Source: Verrucomicrobiota bacterium | Lineage (GTDB): Bacteria; Verrucomicrobiota; Verrucomicrobiia; Limisphaerales; UBA9464 | NCBI GenBank assembly: GCA_016871805.1 | Contig: VHCG01000003.1 | Coordinates: 1 to 64,000 of the forward strand | Direction: 5' to 3' | Length of the DNA stretch: 64,000 bases | Part shown: positions 43,115 through 52,471 of the stretch, one piece after another | Position numbering within the stretch: position 1 is the first letter of the stretch | How the letters are laid out: each line of letters opens with the position of its first letter | Translations under genes and position numbers: made by a program | Notes under the pieces: model-generated | The model's database searches: none | What the model was told of the DNA's origin: nothing | Seen by the model: only the letters and a program-made list of their open reading frames with translations

Positions 43115-44465
43115 TCAACGCTGCTGGACTCTCTTGGATTGGGCACGCCCCGATGCGGGCACCATGCCTTCGCTTCCGCCGATGATCAGCCCCACCGAGA
43201 CGAGAAAGCCGAGGATGAGGGGCAGCGCGGCCAGGGGACCGACCTCGTCAACCGCCTCCGGGATCAGGGTCTGCGCCACGAGGGCCAGCACGGCACCGCC
43301 TGCAAAGGCCTCGGCCACGACGAGCAGCGGAGAAAAGTGGGCTCCAATGGTGAGGTGACCCAGGACCGCAGCCAAGCCCGCCAGGAGTGTCACGGCGAGC
43401 CAGGACAGGAGGATCCGTCTCCGGGAGAACCCCGCCCGCAGGAGCATCGACGCACTGGTCGACCCCTCGGGGACATCCGCGATGAAGATGCCCACCTCCA
43501 GCGGGAGCGAGAACTCATGCCAGCCCACGAAGTTGCCCCCGATGACGAACGCCGCCGGGATGACGTCGAGGAAGTTGCCGAGCAGGATCGCCGCCCCTGC
43601 AGAATTCCTGGAGTGGCTCAGCTCCTCGTCGAGCTCCCGCTGGGTGACCGTTCGACGTGCTGCGAGGCAACCGAAAGCCAGCGGCGGACGGCCCGGGTCT
43701 CGTGGTGCAGGTTCGCGAGCGCCCGCTCGTGGCCGAGTCGCTCGAGGGCCGCGGACAAAGCCGGGTTCCTCCGGACGAACTCCACGAAATCCTCCCGTCC
43801 CATCCGGAGAAGCTCGAGCGTCTTCATCGCTTCCACGGTCGCATTTCTGGGCTCGCCGGAAAGCAGGGCCATTTCACCAAAGGAATCCCCCGGTCCCAGC
43901 GAGGCCACCCGTTTCCGATCCCCGTCCTGCTCCAACAAGACCTCGGCACGCCCGGAGACCACCAGATACAGGGCGTCGCCGGCATCCCCCTGCCGGAACA
44001 CGGTCCGTCCGGACGGCACCCGCACCTCCGTCACCCGATCCGCGAACATCCCGACCTGCTCCGGAGGCAGCTGCCCCAGCACCGGGGACCGGGAAAAGCT
44101 CTCCAGGATCCCACGGATCCGTTGCCGTTTCTCGAGCTCCAGCGACTGCCGCAGACGGAACTCGCTCCGGAAGTTGCCACCCATGCGGGCCAGGAGACGG
44201 GTCCCGATCAGATAGACCGTGGCCCCGGCCACGAATCCACCGGCGACATGCAGCCAGCCGCCAAACCGGCTGTAGCCATGCCTCATCAGGACCCAGCGGA
44301 CTCGAAGGCCAGCTCGATGCTGACCGCGGCGATCAGGGCCCCGGCTCCGAAGGCAAGGACCCGACCGAGGACGCGACGCGACAGTCCATACCGCATCCCC
44401 AGCCAGGTCCCGAGCGGACCGCCGGAGGTCACCAGCAGTCCGAGGAGCAGCACGTCCAACACCAT
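43115..44465 (-). pseudogene. ZIP-family metal transporter with embedded cyclic-nucleotide-binding domain, split into three frames
   Basis: Read along the minus strand, three adjacent frames add up to one ZIP transporter. 44465-44286 encodes two membrane segments (VLLLGLLVTSGGPLGTWLG and VLAFGAGALIAAVSIELAF) and stops. The frame of 44286-43618 opens with a third membrane segment followed by a cyclic-nucleotide-binding domain. From about 43650 a third frame without a proper start codon carries the rest: AILLGNFLDVIPAAFVIGG, IFIADVPEGSTSAS, LAVTLLAGLAAVLGHLTIG and VLALVAQTLIPEA. The joints are TGATG (44288-44284) and the TGA at 43620. Joined length is about 450 residues. The original protein would import zinc or another divalent metal, possibly gated by a nucleotide. 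It is either broken in nature or by assembly error. Confidence 0.65.
43618..44286 (-). CDS. Open frame within the split ZIP gene: membrane segment plus cNMP-binding domain
   Basis: This 222-residue frame encodes one membrane helix (WLHVAGGFVAGATVYLIGTRLL) and a Crp/CAP-type cyclic-nucleotide-binding domain: RTVFRQGDAGDALYLVVSG, ASLGPGDSFGEMALL and the phosphate-binding stretch SGEPRNATV with its Arg. No DNA-binding helix-turn-helix follows. As a separate gene it would be a membrane-tethered nucleotide sensor, but the flanking ZIP halves in other frames make it more likely the middle of a single transporter. ATG overlaps the upstream stop as TGATG. Confidence 0.7.
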   Translation of the reverse strand: MRHGYSRFGGWLHVAGGFVAGATVYLIGTRLLARMGGNFRSEFRLRQSLELEKRQRIRGILESFSRSPVLGQLPPEQVGMFADRVTEVRVPSGRTVFRQGDAGDALYLVVSGRAEVLLEQDGDRKRVASLGPGDSFGEMALLSGEPRNATVEAMKTLELLRMGREDFVEFVRRNPALSAALERLGHERALANLHHETRAVRRWLSVASQHVERSPSGSSTRS

Positions 44466-44490
44466 CGGCAGAACCTACGCAGAACCCCGT

Positions 44491-45402
44491 CTACCGCTCC
44501 AGCTTTCGCAGGTGGCGATCGAACCATACCGCGAACCGCTCCACGTCGTTCTCCCAGTCCTTCCAGCCGTGACCCTGACCCGGACGCACCTCGATCTCTC
44601 CAATCCCGCCCATCGCCTTGACCCGTTCGAGGAACAGCTCGGACTGCTGCATGGGCACGAGCGTGTCCCGGTCGCCCACCAGCAGGAACACCGGCGGCAC
44701 CCCGGCCCGCACGTGGTACGCGGGCGAGATGGATTCCGCGAAGCGCCGCCTGGCCTCGGGCTGCGGGGGAACGGCTCCGAACGCCGAGCGGAAGTCCTTC
44801 AGGATTCCCTCCCCGAGGGCCGATTCGCCCGGCTTGCCGTAGTTCAGGAAATCCGTCGGAGGGAAGAAGCCCGCGGCGGCCTGGACGGCACTGCTCTCCC
44901 GGTCGACCGGATCCTTGGCGTCCGCCGTTCCGGATCCGCCCCCGGTGGCCAGCATGAGGGTGAGGTGCGCGCCCGCGCTACCCCCCGCCACCCCAAGCCG
45001 GTGCGGATCGATCCCGTACTCCTTGGCGTGATGCCGGATGAACCGGACCGAGCGCTCCATCTGGGGCACGATCTCGGGGATCGTGTACCGGGGGTTCGAT
45101 CCGTGGACGACTGCGAACACGGTGTAGCCGTGGTCGAGGAGCGGCTGGACGGTCTTCGGTCCGATAAACTCATGGGAGGAATACCAGCCCCCGCTCATCA
45201 CGTAGATCACCCCGAGGCCATTGGGACGCTCGGGTTTGAAGAGATCGAACGTCAGCGCAGTGCCGTCAACGCGGCCATAGAGGAGGTCCCGGGTCCGGGT
45301 GTAGGGCATCGGCTCCGCAGACAGGGACGGGATCCCGAGGCATGCCAGGAGCAGGATCACCCGAAGGAACCGAAGACCCAGGAATGAACACAGGTGGGGC
45401 AT
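44491..45402 (-). CDS. Exported alpha/beta-hydrolase (esterase/BD-FAE type)
   Basis: The 303-residue protein has a signal peptide (RVILLLACLGIPSLSAEP) and an alpha/beta-hydrolase fold: GVIYVMSGGWYSS (oxyanion loop), the nucleophile Ser in RLGVAGGSAGAHLTLML, the acid in LLVGDRDTLVPM and the His in GQGHGWKDW. The GGSAGAH motif and short lids are like those of carboxylesterases and feruloyl-esterase-like BD-FAE proteins. The substrate is unknown. It lies 25 bp from the split ZIP gene (44465) on the same strand but has no functional link I can see. Confidence 0.85.
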   Translation of the reverse strand: MPHLCSFLGLRFLRVILLLACLGIPSLSAEPMPYTRTRDLLYGRVDGTALTFDLFKPERPNGLGVIYVMSGGWYSSHEFIGPKTVQPLLDHGYTVFAVVHGSNPRYTIPEIVPQMERSVRFIRHHAKEYGIDPHRLGVAGGSAGAHLTLMLATGGGSGTADAKDPVDRESSAVQAAAGFFPPTDFLNYGKPGESALGEGILKDFRSAFGAVPPQPEARRRFAESISPAYHVRAGVPPVFLLVGDRDTLVPMQQSELFLERVKAMGGIGEIEVRPGQGHGWKDWENDVERFAVWFDRHLRKLER

Positions 45403-45482
45403 AGACCGATGATGTCGTCAGACCCCCCGTGCAGCAAGGCCAGCGGAGGCCCCGTTGGGAGACCCTCCAGAGGTGAATACCC

Positions 45483-45801
45483 ACACCGGTGGATGCCGCA
45501 GTGCCCTGCGGCGTTAGGTGCGAAGCACCCACCCTCCCCAGGCTCAACTCCCTTCCCTGGCTCAGCACCTCCCCAGGACTTCACCTCCGACAGCCACCCC
45601 CAGGCACCCACCCAGCCCCCACTTATCGGGCTACCCGAGGTGTGCTGTGGGCGCTCCCGCGCCCAATGATGCAGGGCACTGCATCACCCACCCACGCAGG
45701 CCGATGGCCTGCTCCACCGCCTGCCCCCTTCTTCCTTCCCCCTTCCTCCCGTCTTTCTCCGCTTCTTCCTCCGCGTCTCAGCGTCACCGTGTGAGTCCCC
45801 T
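45483..45801 (+). repeat. Interspersed hairpin-rich repeat, copy E (modules I, II, III)
   Basis: Module I (45483-45530) has ccggtggatgccgcagtgcc with its own small hairpins (CGCAG-tgcc-CTGCG and GGTGC-gaa-GCACC). Module II (45648-45686) has TGGGCGC-tccc-GCGCCCA and TGATGCA-gggcac-TGCATCA, both perfect. Module III is at 45769-45801. The same I-II-III order occurs in copy A. The gap 45403-45887 contains no supported gene. Confidence 0.75.
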
Positions 45802-45887
45802 TCGCCTCCTTCACAGGGTCATCCCAATACCAGGTCTTGGATTCCGCTCCCGGGATCCGACAGCCTCCGAAGACTCCAACCACGCCC

Positions 45888-48053
45888 ATGAATCCGCGAA
45901 CCCTTCCCCTCCTGCTGCTGACCCTTCTCCTGCCCCTTGCCGCACGCGCCGCCGAGGACCTCGTGGTCGCCGACTTCGAGGGTGAATCCTACGGAGCATG
46001 GAAGGTCACCGGTGACGCCTTCGGCGCCGCCCCCGCACCCGGAACCCTGCCCGGGCAGATGCCCGTCGACGGGTTCAACGGCAAGGGCCTGGTCAACTCG
46101 TTCAACAAGGGCGACGACGCCACCGGATCCCTCACGTCGCCTCCATTCCGGATCCAGCGGAAATACCTCGCCTTCCTCATCGGCGGTGGCCGCAACGAAT
46201 CCAGGCTCACCTTCCAGCTGTGGGTCGATGGCAAGCCGGTGCGGTCCGCCACCGGTCCCAACTCCCAGTCCGGCGGCAGCGAGTCCCTGGTGCAGGAGTC
46301 GTGGGATGTCTCCGAGTTCGACAGGAGGATGGCCGCCCTCCGCATTGTCGACGACGCCCAGGGAGGCTGGGGACACCTCAACGTCGACCACATCGTCCAG
46401 ACCGACCGCAAGCCCGCCGGTCCCCGCAAGGATGTCACCCGCACCCTCAAGGCCAGACGACCCTACCTGCAGATTCCCATCAAGAACGGCGCCCCAAAAC
46501 GGGTCCTCACCCTATTCGTCAACGGCCAGCGGATTGTCCGGAACGATGTGGAACTCGCCCCGGGCACGCCCGACTGGTGGGCCGTCATGGACATCGGTGC
46601 GTGGAAGGGCAAGGAACTCGTCCTGCAGGTCGACACCCTGCCCGTGGAGTCCCAGGGACTCGACCTCATCTACGAGTCCAGCGTTCCAGCGGACCAGGGT
46701 CCGCTCTACAAGGAGCCGCTCCGGGGACAGATCCACTTCTCCCCGAAGCGTGGCTGGAACAACGACCCGAACGGGATGGTCTACTACAACGGCGAGTACC
46801 ACCTGTTCTTCCAGCACAACCCGTACGGCTGGGGCTGGGGCAACATGCACTGGGGCCACGCGGTCAGCCGGGACCTCGTCCACTGGAAGGAACTCGGTGA
46901 TGTACTCCTGCCCGACGACTTCGGCCCCATGTTCAGCGGCAGCGCCGTGGTGGACTGGAAGAACACCAGCGGCCTCGGCAAGGAGGGCAGGCCCCCGATG
47001 GTCCTGATCTACACGGCCGCCGGGAATCCCACCGTGCAGTGCATCGCGTCGAGCACCGACGGCCGGAACTTCACCAAGTACTCCGGCAACCCCGTGCTGA
47101 AGCAGATCACCGACGGGAACCGTGATCCGAAGGTGATGTGGCACGAACCCACCCAGCGGTGGGTGATGGTCCTCTACGTCGAGCTGCCGAACCGGGGCCA
47201 CACCATCCACTTCTTCACCTCGCCCAACCTCAAGGACTGGACCCTCGCCTCGATCGCGGACGGGCTGCCCAAGTCCAACTACCTGTTCGAATGTCCCGAC
47301 TTCTTCGAGCTGCCGGTCGATGGCACGTCGGATCAACGCCGCTGGGTCCTGCTGGGGGCCAACTCGGAGTACGCCATCGGCACGTTCGACGGCACCCGGT
47401 TCACCCCAGAGCAGTCGCGGCTGCCCGGACATCGCGGACAGGGCTTCTACGCGCCCCAGACCTTCAGCGACATCCGGGCCGAGGATGGACGCCGGATCCA
47501 GATCGGGTGGTTCCAGACCGAGACCAAGGGGATGTCCTTCAACCAGTCGATGACGGTGCCGATCGAGCTCCGGCTGGGCTCCACCGCAAGCGGGCCGCGG
47601 ATGACCTTCACACCCGTGCGCGAGCTGGAAGGGCTTCGGGCGAGGACATTCCAGGCCGATGGACGCACCCTCCACGCCGGGGATTCCAATCCGTTCGCGA
47701 AGGTCCGAGGCGACGCCCTGGAGCTGCGCGCGGACTTCGAGCCGGGCAGCGCCCGGGAGGTGGTCTTCCGTGTCCGTGGCGCCACGGTGGTCTACGACGT
47801 CGCCAAGGAGGAACTCGTGGTCGATGGCCACAAGGCGCCGGCCCCGCTGCGCGAGGGCCGCCAGGCGATCACGATCTATGCCGACCGCACCGGTCTCGAG
47901 GTGTTCGCGAGCGGAGGTCTGACCTATGTGCCCAAACCGTTCCAGCCGAGGGCCGAGGACCAGTCCGTTGAAGTCGACGTGAAGGGCGGCTCCGCGGTCT
48001 TCCGGACACTCCGCGCCTACCCGCTGCGGTCGATCTGGAAGGGGTCGCGATGA
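45888..48053 (+). CDS. GH32 fructan hydrolase (levanase/inulinase type), exported
   Basis: The 721-residue protein has a signal peptide (LPLLLLTLLLPLAARAAEDL), an N-terminal ~250-residue beta-sandwich region of unclear type, and a complete GH32 catalytic propeller plus C-terminal sandwich. All three catalytic motifs are intact: NDPNG with nucleophile Asp293, RDP with Asp413, and ECP with acid/base Glu468. The KRGWNNDPNGMVYYNGEYHLFFQ and DGNRDPKVMWHE stretches are close to levanases and exo-inulinases. It would release fructose from levan, inulin or sucrose. Start ATG 45888; the longer frame adds 17 unlikely residues. Confidence 0.93.
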   Translation: MNPRTLPLLLLTLLLPLAARAAEDLVVADFEGESYGAWKVTGDAFGAAPAPGTLPGQMPVDGFNGKGLVNSFNKGDDATGSLTSPPFRIQRKYLAFLIGGGRNESRLTFQLWVDGKPVRSATGPNSQSGGSESLVQESWDVSEFDRRMAALRIVDDAQGGWGHLNVDHIVQTDRKPAGPRKDVTRTLKARRPYLQIPIKNGAPKRVLTLFVNGQRIVRNDVELAPGTPDWWAVMDIGAWKGKELVLQVDTLPVESQGLDLIYESSVPADQGPLYKEPLRGQIHFSPKRGWNNDPNGMVYYNGEYHLFFQHNPYGWGWGNMHWGHAVSRDLVHWKELGDVLLPDDFGPMFSGSAVVDWKNTSGLGKEGRPPMVLIYTAAGNPTVQCIASSTDGRNFTKYSGNPVLKQITDGNRDPKVMWHEPTQRWVMVLYVELPNRGHTIHFFTSPNLKDWTLASIADGLPKSNYLFECPDFFELPVDGTSDQRRWVLLGANSEYAIGTFDGTRFTPEQSRLPGHRGQGFYAPQTFSDIRAEDGRRIQIGWFQTETKGMSFNQSMTVPIELRLGSTASGPRMTFTPVRELEGLRARTFQADGRTLHAGDSNPFAKVRGDALELRADFEPGSAREVVFRVRGATVVYDVAKEELVVDGHKAPAPLREGRQAITIYADRTGLEVFASGGLTYVPKPFQPRAEDQSVEVDVKGGSAVFRTLRAYPLRSIWKGSR

Positions 48054-48106
48054 GCGGAGGCAAGGTCTGATCCGAGGCGCCAGGACCACGGTCCCGCGTT
48101 CCGCCG

Positions 48107-49558
48107 TCAGGCCAGGATCTGCCGGACCACCTCGCCGTGGACGTCGGTCAGGCGGCGCTTCACCCCGTTGTGGTAGAAGGTGAGCCTCTCGTGGTCGACC
48201 CCCAGCAGGTGGAGGATCGTCGCGTGGAAATCCGGGATCGTGACCTTGCCGTCCCCGACGAAGTAGCCGATCTCGTCGGAACTCCCATGGCGGAACCCCG
48301 GCTTCACCCCGGCACCGGCCAGGAAGCAGGTGAACGCGGTGGGATGATGGTCCCGCCCCGAGGCGTCGATGCCCTGCGTCGCCGGGCTGCGTCCGAACTC
48401 CGTCGCCCACATGAACAGCGTGTCTTCCAGCATCCCGCGCTGCTTGAGGTCCTGGATCAGCCCCGCCACCGGCCGGTCCATGGTCGCCGCCTGGGTGTCG
48501 TGGTTCTCCCGCAGGTTCTCGTGGCCGTCCCAGTTGATGCGCGGACTCCCGAACGCACCGCCGTTGACCACCTGCACGAACCGCACGCCGCGCTCGAGGA
48601 GGCGTCGGGCCATCAGACAGTTCCGACCGAAGCCCTTGGTCGCCGGATCATCCACGCCATACAGGTTTCGGATCCACGACGGCTCCCGGTCGAGGTCGGT
48701 CGCCTCCGGGATGCTCGCCTGCATGCGGGCGGCCAGTTCATAGGACCGAAGGCGCGCGGCGAAGACCTGGTCCCCGGCATGGGCCTCCGAGAACTCGCGA
48801 TTGATCCCCGACAGCATCCGGAAATCCGCCTCACGTCGTGACGGATCGATGGTTTCGGGCGGACGGAGGTCGGCGATGGGATCGCCCGACCGCGTGCGGA
48901 ACGGGACGCCCTGGTGGTTGGCGGGCAGGAACCCGGAGGTCCAGTTGATGGATCCTCCGGCCGGCAGGCCGCGGGGATCGGGCAGGACCACGAAGGCGGG
49001 CAGGTTCTCGTTCTCGGTGCCGAGCCCGTAGCTGATCCACGCCCCCATGCACGGGAACCCGTTCAGCGTGAACCCCGTGTTCATCTGGAACGTCGCCGGG
49101 GTGTGGTTGTTGCTCTTCGCGTACATCGAGTGGATGAAGCAGAGGTCGTCCGCGCATCCGGCGATGTTGGGGAGAAGATCGCTGATCCATGCGCCACTCC
49201 GCCCATGCTGACGGAACGGGTAGACGCTCTTCATCAGCTTCCCCGGCTGGCCGAAGAACCCAAGGTTCTCCCCCTTCCCCTCGAGGGCCTTGCCGTTCAT
49301 CCGCTCCAGCTCCGGCTTGTAGTCGAAGGTGTCGAGATGGCTCACCCCGCCGCAGCAGAAGACCTGCACCACCCGCTTCGCCCGCGGCGCGAACTGCGCC
49401 CCGCCCAGAATCCCAGCCGACCCGGAGGCCCGCGCGGCCTCGCGGCTCATCAGCCATGACAACGCGACCCCTCCGAGTCCTCCGAGGCTGCTCGAGAAGA
49501 AATGGCGACGCGGCAGGAGCGACGACGTGGTGGGGTCCGGGGTGGAGGTGGACTTCAT
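48107..49558 (-). CDS. DUF1501 protein, Tat-exported
   Basis: The 483-residue protein starts with a twin-arginine signal (LLPRRHFFSSSLGGLGGVALSWLM) and is a DUF1501 (sulfatase-like fold) protein: RVVQVFCCGGVSHLDTFDYKPEL, NIAGCADDLCFIHSMYAKSNNH, a WATEFGRSPATQG segment and the closing LGVDHERLTFYHNG. DUF1501 genes almost always sit next to DUF1549/DUF1553 genes in planctomycetes and Verrucomicrobia, as here: the start is 1 bp beyond the partner's stop. The pair is thought to act in the periplasm on complex polymers, but no activity is established. Confidence 0.9.
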   Translation of the reverse strand: MKSTSTPDPTTSSLLPRRHFFSSSLGGLGGVALSWLMSREAARASGSAGILGGAQFAPRAKRVVQVFCCGGVSHLDTFDYKPELERMNGKALEGKGENLGFFGQPGKLMKSVYPFRQHGRSGAWISDLLPNIAGCADDLCFIHSMYAKSNNHTPATFQMNTGFTLNGFPCMGAWISYGLGTENENLPAFVVLPDPRGLPAGGSINWTSGFLPANHQGVPFRTRSGDPIADLRPPETIDPSRREADFRMLSGINREFSEAHAGDQVFAARLRSYELAARMQASIPEATDLDREPSWIRNLYGVDDPATKGFGRNCLMARRLLERGVRFVQVVNGGAFGSPRINWDGHENLRENHDTQAATMDRPVAGLIQDLKQRGMLEDTLFMWATEFGRSPATQGIDASGRDHHPTAFTCFLAGAGVKPGFRHGSSDEIGYFVGDGKVTIPDFHATILHLLGVDHERLTFYHNGVKRRLTDVHGEVVRQILA

Positions 49559-49559
49559 G

Positions 49560-52277
49560 TCAGCGGACATAGACGAATTCCGTGGCGTTGAGCAGCGCCC
49601 AGCACAGGCCTGGGAGCCCGCGATCGCGGACAACTGCCTCGGCGCGATCCCGTTCCGCTGCGCTCGGCTCCCGGCCCAGCGCCAGGGCATACACCCGATC
49701 CACCGCCGCACCAGGATCCGCACCCGCCGCCTCGCGTCGGACCCGCTCGGCAAGTCGGTCGGCCTGGCGCTGCACAAAGGTTCCGTTCATCAGCCCCAAC
49801 GCCTGCAGCGGCGTCGTGGTCACACCCCGGCGCGGGGTCTTCACGGAGGGATCGGGACAATCGAACGCGTCGAGCAGCGGCTCCTTCCCCGAGTTGATGT
49901 TCATGCGGTAGACGGTGCGTCGATTGAACTCCGGGTCCGCCTTGTCGAAGAGATGGTAGAAGGTGGCGCCATACTCGGACGTGGTGAACGGACGGAAGCT
50001 CGGTCCGCCGTACTGGAGGTTGAGCTCCCCGCTGACCGCCAGCATGGCGTCGCGGATGGCCTCGGCCTCGAGGCGCCGGGGCGACATCCGCCAGAGCCAG
50101 CGGTTGTCGGCATCCACCTCGCCCGCCGCCTTCTGGTGGACAGCCGAGCGACGATAGGCCTCCGAGGTCATGATCCGTCGATGCAGGGCCTTGAGGCTCC
50201 AGCCCGAGGCCATGAAGTCCGACGCCAGCCAATCCAGCAGCTCGGGATGGCTCGGGGTTCCGCCGCTCCGTCCGAGGTCGCTCGGGGTCGCCACGAAACC
50301 CTGGCCGAAATGGAAGTGCCAGACCCGGTTGACCATCACCCGTGCCGGGAGGGGATTCGCCGGATCGGCGAGCCAGCGGGCGAAGGCCTTGCGGCGATCG
50401 GCCTCTGGACTGTCGGCAGACAGACCGAACTCGGCCGGAACGGTCCTCACGGCGCCGAGGGCCGCGGGAATGACGACATCGCCCGGGCTCTTCACGTCGC
50501 CACGCTTCAGGATCCGGGCGGGCGACGGCTGCGACCGCGTGCCGGCATAGACCAGCGGCGCGGCGCTCTCGGCCCGCGCCAGCTCGGCCCGCGCCTCCTG
50601 GACCCGCACCAGGGCCGACTCCCGGGCCTGTCGACGCGATCGCGGCAGCGTGTCGAGTCCCCGCGCCAGCTCGGCCCGGGTGACGCTGGATCCACCCGAT
50701 CGGAACGCGGCGGAGACCTCCTCGGGGGTGAGTGCGCGATCATGCAGCGCCACGCTCCGGACGGTGCCCGTCAGCCATGGACGTCCCCCCGCCTCGTGGC
50801 GGCGTCCCACCACGATCCGGGCCTTGCCCGCCGCGAACACGGGCACGGGCGAGCCCGGGGCATAGGCCTCCCCATAGGACTCCCCGTTGCGGAAGAGCTG
50901 GATCCGCTGATCCGCCGTGAACACGGCGACCAGATGGACGAAGGCCCCGGCCGGAGCGTCCTCGACCGGACCCGCTAGGTCACGGGTTCGGGCGAACCCC
51001 TCGCTGCCCACCATCCACTTCCGGGGCTGGCGTTCCGCGAAGACGATCGCGTCGAACGGGGATCCCCCCATCGCCTCGAGCGAGATCGCAGCCCCCCCGC
51101 CCTGCTCAAGGTCGGACAGCGCCACCCAGGCCTCGAGCGACTTCTCACGTAGATCCCGATCGATCGGAGGCGCCTCGAAAAAGTCCCCGGGCGTCGACAG
51201 CTCAAGTCCCCGTGCCCCCCAGCGCGCGCCTCCGCGGAGTCCCGAGGACCACTGGGCACGGTCGGTCGATCGGAAATCCCACGAGAGCCAGGGGGTCGGC
51301 CCCGTGGCGGTCGGCAATTGCGGCCGGGAGGCCGTCACCTTCCGAACCGCCTCACGTTCCACGTCGGCCACGATCCTCGACGCCTCGTCGAGCCGACGAC
51401 GGGCGGCATCGCGACGCGCCTCGCGACCCTGTCGCTCCACCAGGCCCTCGACCGCCCGATCACCATGGCGGACGCCGTCGAACACGGCCCGGACGCGGTA
51501 GTAGTCGGCGAGCGGGATGGGATCGAACTTGTGGTCGTGGCACCGGGCACAGTTGACGGTGAGTCCCAGGAAGGTCTGTCCCACGACGCTGACCAGATCC
51601 TCCATCTCCTCCTCGCGCGTGATGGCCCGCTGGGTCGCGTTGGCCTGGGAGTTGCCCGCCTGATCCCACGGCCCCGACACCAGGAGGCTGGCCGCGATGA
51701 TGCCGTCGTTCGTGACCGGTTCGAGGACATCCCCGGCGATCTGCTCCTGCATGAAGCGATCGTACGGAAGGTCGGCATTGAAGCTGCGCACCACATAGTC
51801 GCGGTAGGGCCAGGCCGTGTCTCGAAGCCGATCATATTCGAACCCCTGGCTCTCGGTGTACCGCACGACGTCGAGCCAGTGCCGTCCCCAGCGCTCGCCG
51901 TACCGCGGGGAGGCCAGGAGCCGGTCGATCCAGCGCGCCTCGCGGTCGGGTGCGGTGTCCAAAAGGAACGCCTCGACCTCCTGGGGCGAGGGTGGCAGTC
52001 CGATCAGGTCGAAATACATCCGCCGGATCAGCTCCCGCGGGGAGGCGGGTGGATTGGGGGTCAGGCCCTGGGACTTCAGGGCGCCCTCGACGAAGGCGTT
52101 GATGGGATGGCGGCCTGTAGGAACGACAGGACGCGCCAAGGGCTGGAGCGACCAGTGGGGTTCCGGGTTCGCGACGGGCTCCTCGGCGCGCGCCCAACCG
52201 ATGCAGAAGACGAGCAGCACCAGTCGGATCCCCCATCGGGTCGGGAAGGACATCCATACTGGGGCACCGGGGTTCAT
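49560..52277 (-). CDS. DUF1549/DUF1553 (PSCyt2-PSD1) protein with LamG insert
   Basis: The 905-residue exported protein (signal GIRLVLLVFCIGWARAEE) has PSCyt2/DUF1549 (RMYFDLIGLPPSPQEVEAF; HWLDVVRYTESQGFEYD; the heme-like motif NCARCHDHKFDPI), a LamG/concanavalin-like domain inserted in the middle (about residues 330-500, FVHLVAVFTADQRIQLFRNG), and PSD1/DUF1553 at the end (NRVWHFHFGQGFVATPSDLG; YRSSAVHQ-type segment; YRMNINSGKEPLLDAFDCPDPS). No upstream PSCyt1 cytochrome domain is present. It is the partner of the DUF1501 protein. The ATG at 52253 is an alternative start. Confidence 0.9.
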   Translation of the reverse strand: MNPGAPVWMSFPTRWGIRLVLLVFCIGWARAEEPVANPEPHWSLQPLARPVVPTGRHPINAFVEGALKSQGLTPNPPASPRELIRRMYFDLIGLPPSPQEVEAFLLDTAPDREARWIDRLLASPRYGERWGRHWLDVVRYTESQGFEYDRLRDTAWPYRDYVVRSFNADLPYDRFMQEQIAGDVLEPVTNDGIIAASLLVSGPWDQAGNSQANATQRAITREEEMEDLVSVVGQTFLGLTVNCARCHDHKFDPIPLADYYRVRAVFDGVRHGDRAVEGLVERQGREARRDAARRRLDEASRIVADVEREAVRKVTASRPQLPTATGPTPWLSWDFRSTDRAQWSSGLRGGARWGARGLELSTPGDFFEAPPIDRDLREKSLEAWVALSDLEQGGGAAISLEAMGGSPFDAIVFAERQPRKWMVGSEGFARTRDLAGPVEDAPAGAFVHLVAVFTADQRIQLFRNGESYGEAYAPGSPVPVFAAGKARIVVGRRHEAGGRPWLTGTVRSVALHDRALTPEEVSAAFRSGGSSVTRAELARGLDTLPRSRRQARESALVRVQEARAELARAESAAPLVYAGTRSQPSPARILKRGDVKSPGDVVIPAALGAVRTVPAEFGLSADSPEADRRKAFARWLADPANPLPARVMVNRVWHFHFGQGFVATPSDLGRSGGTPSHPELLDWLASDFMASGWSLKALHRRIMTSEAYRRSAVHQKAAGEVDADNRWLWRMSPRRLEAEAIRDAMLAVSGELNLQYGGPSFRPFTTSEYGATFYHLFDKADPEFNRRTVYRMNINSGKEPLLDAFDCPDPSVKTPRRGVTTTPLQALGLMNGTFVQRQADRLAERVRREAAGADPGAAVDRVYALALGREPSAAERDRAEAVVRDRGLPGLCWALLNATEFVYVR

Positions 52278-52422
52278 CGGAGGACTGCGGATGACTATGC
52301 CTCAGGGTGAATTCAGTCCCAAGCGCTCAAATCGCGGGAACCGCAGCGCCCGCCCCTCGAGGACGGCGTCACCGATCGGTTCCATCAGCTCCGTGTGTTC
52401 CGCAATCCTGCACCCGCCTTCC

Positions 52423-52471
52423 CTGGTGGGTGGACCAGTGCTCTGGGCCACTGGGTGCCTCCCAGGCACCC
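52423..52471 (+). repeat. Interspersed hairpin-rich repeat, copy F (module I)
   Basis: The string tggtgggtggaccagtgctc then tgggccactgggtg matches module I of copies A and B. It carries two perfect hairpins: CCAGTG-ctctgggc-CACTGG and GGGTGCCT (52453-52460)-ccc-AGGCACCC (52464-52471). Modules II and III are missing. The gap 52278-52627 contains no gene. Confidence 0.7.
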
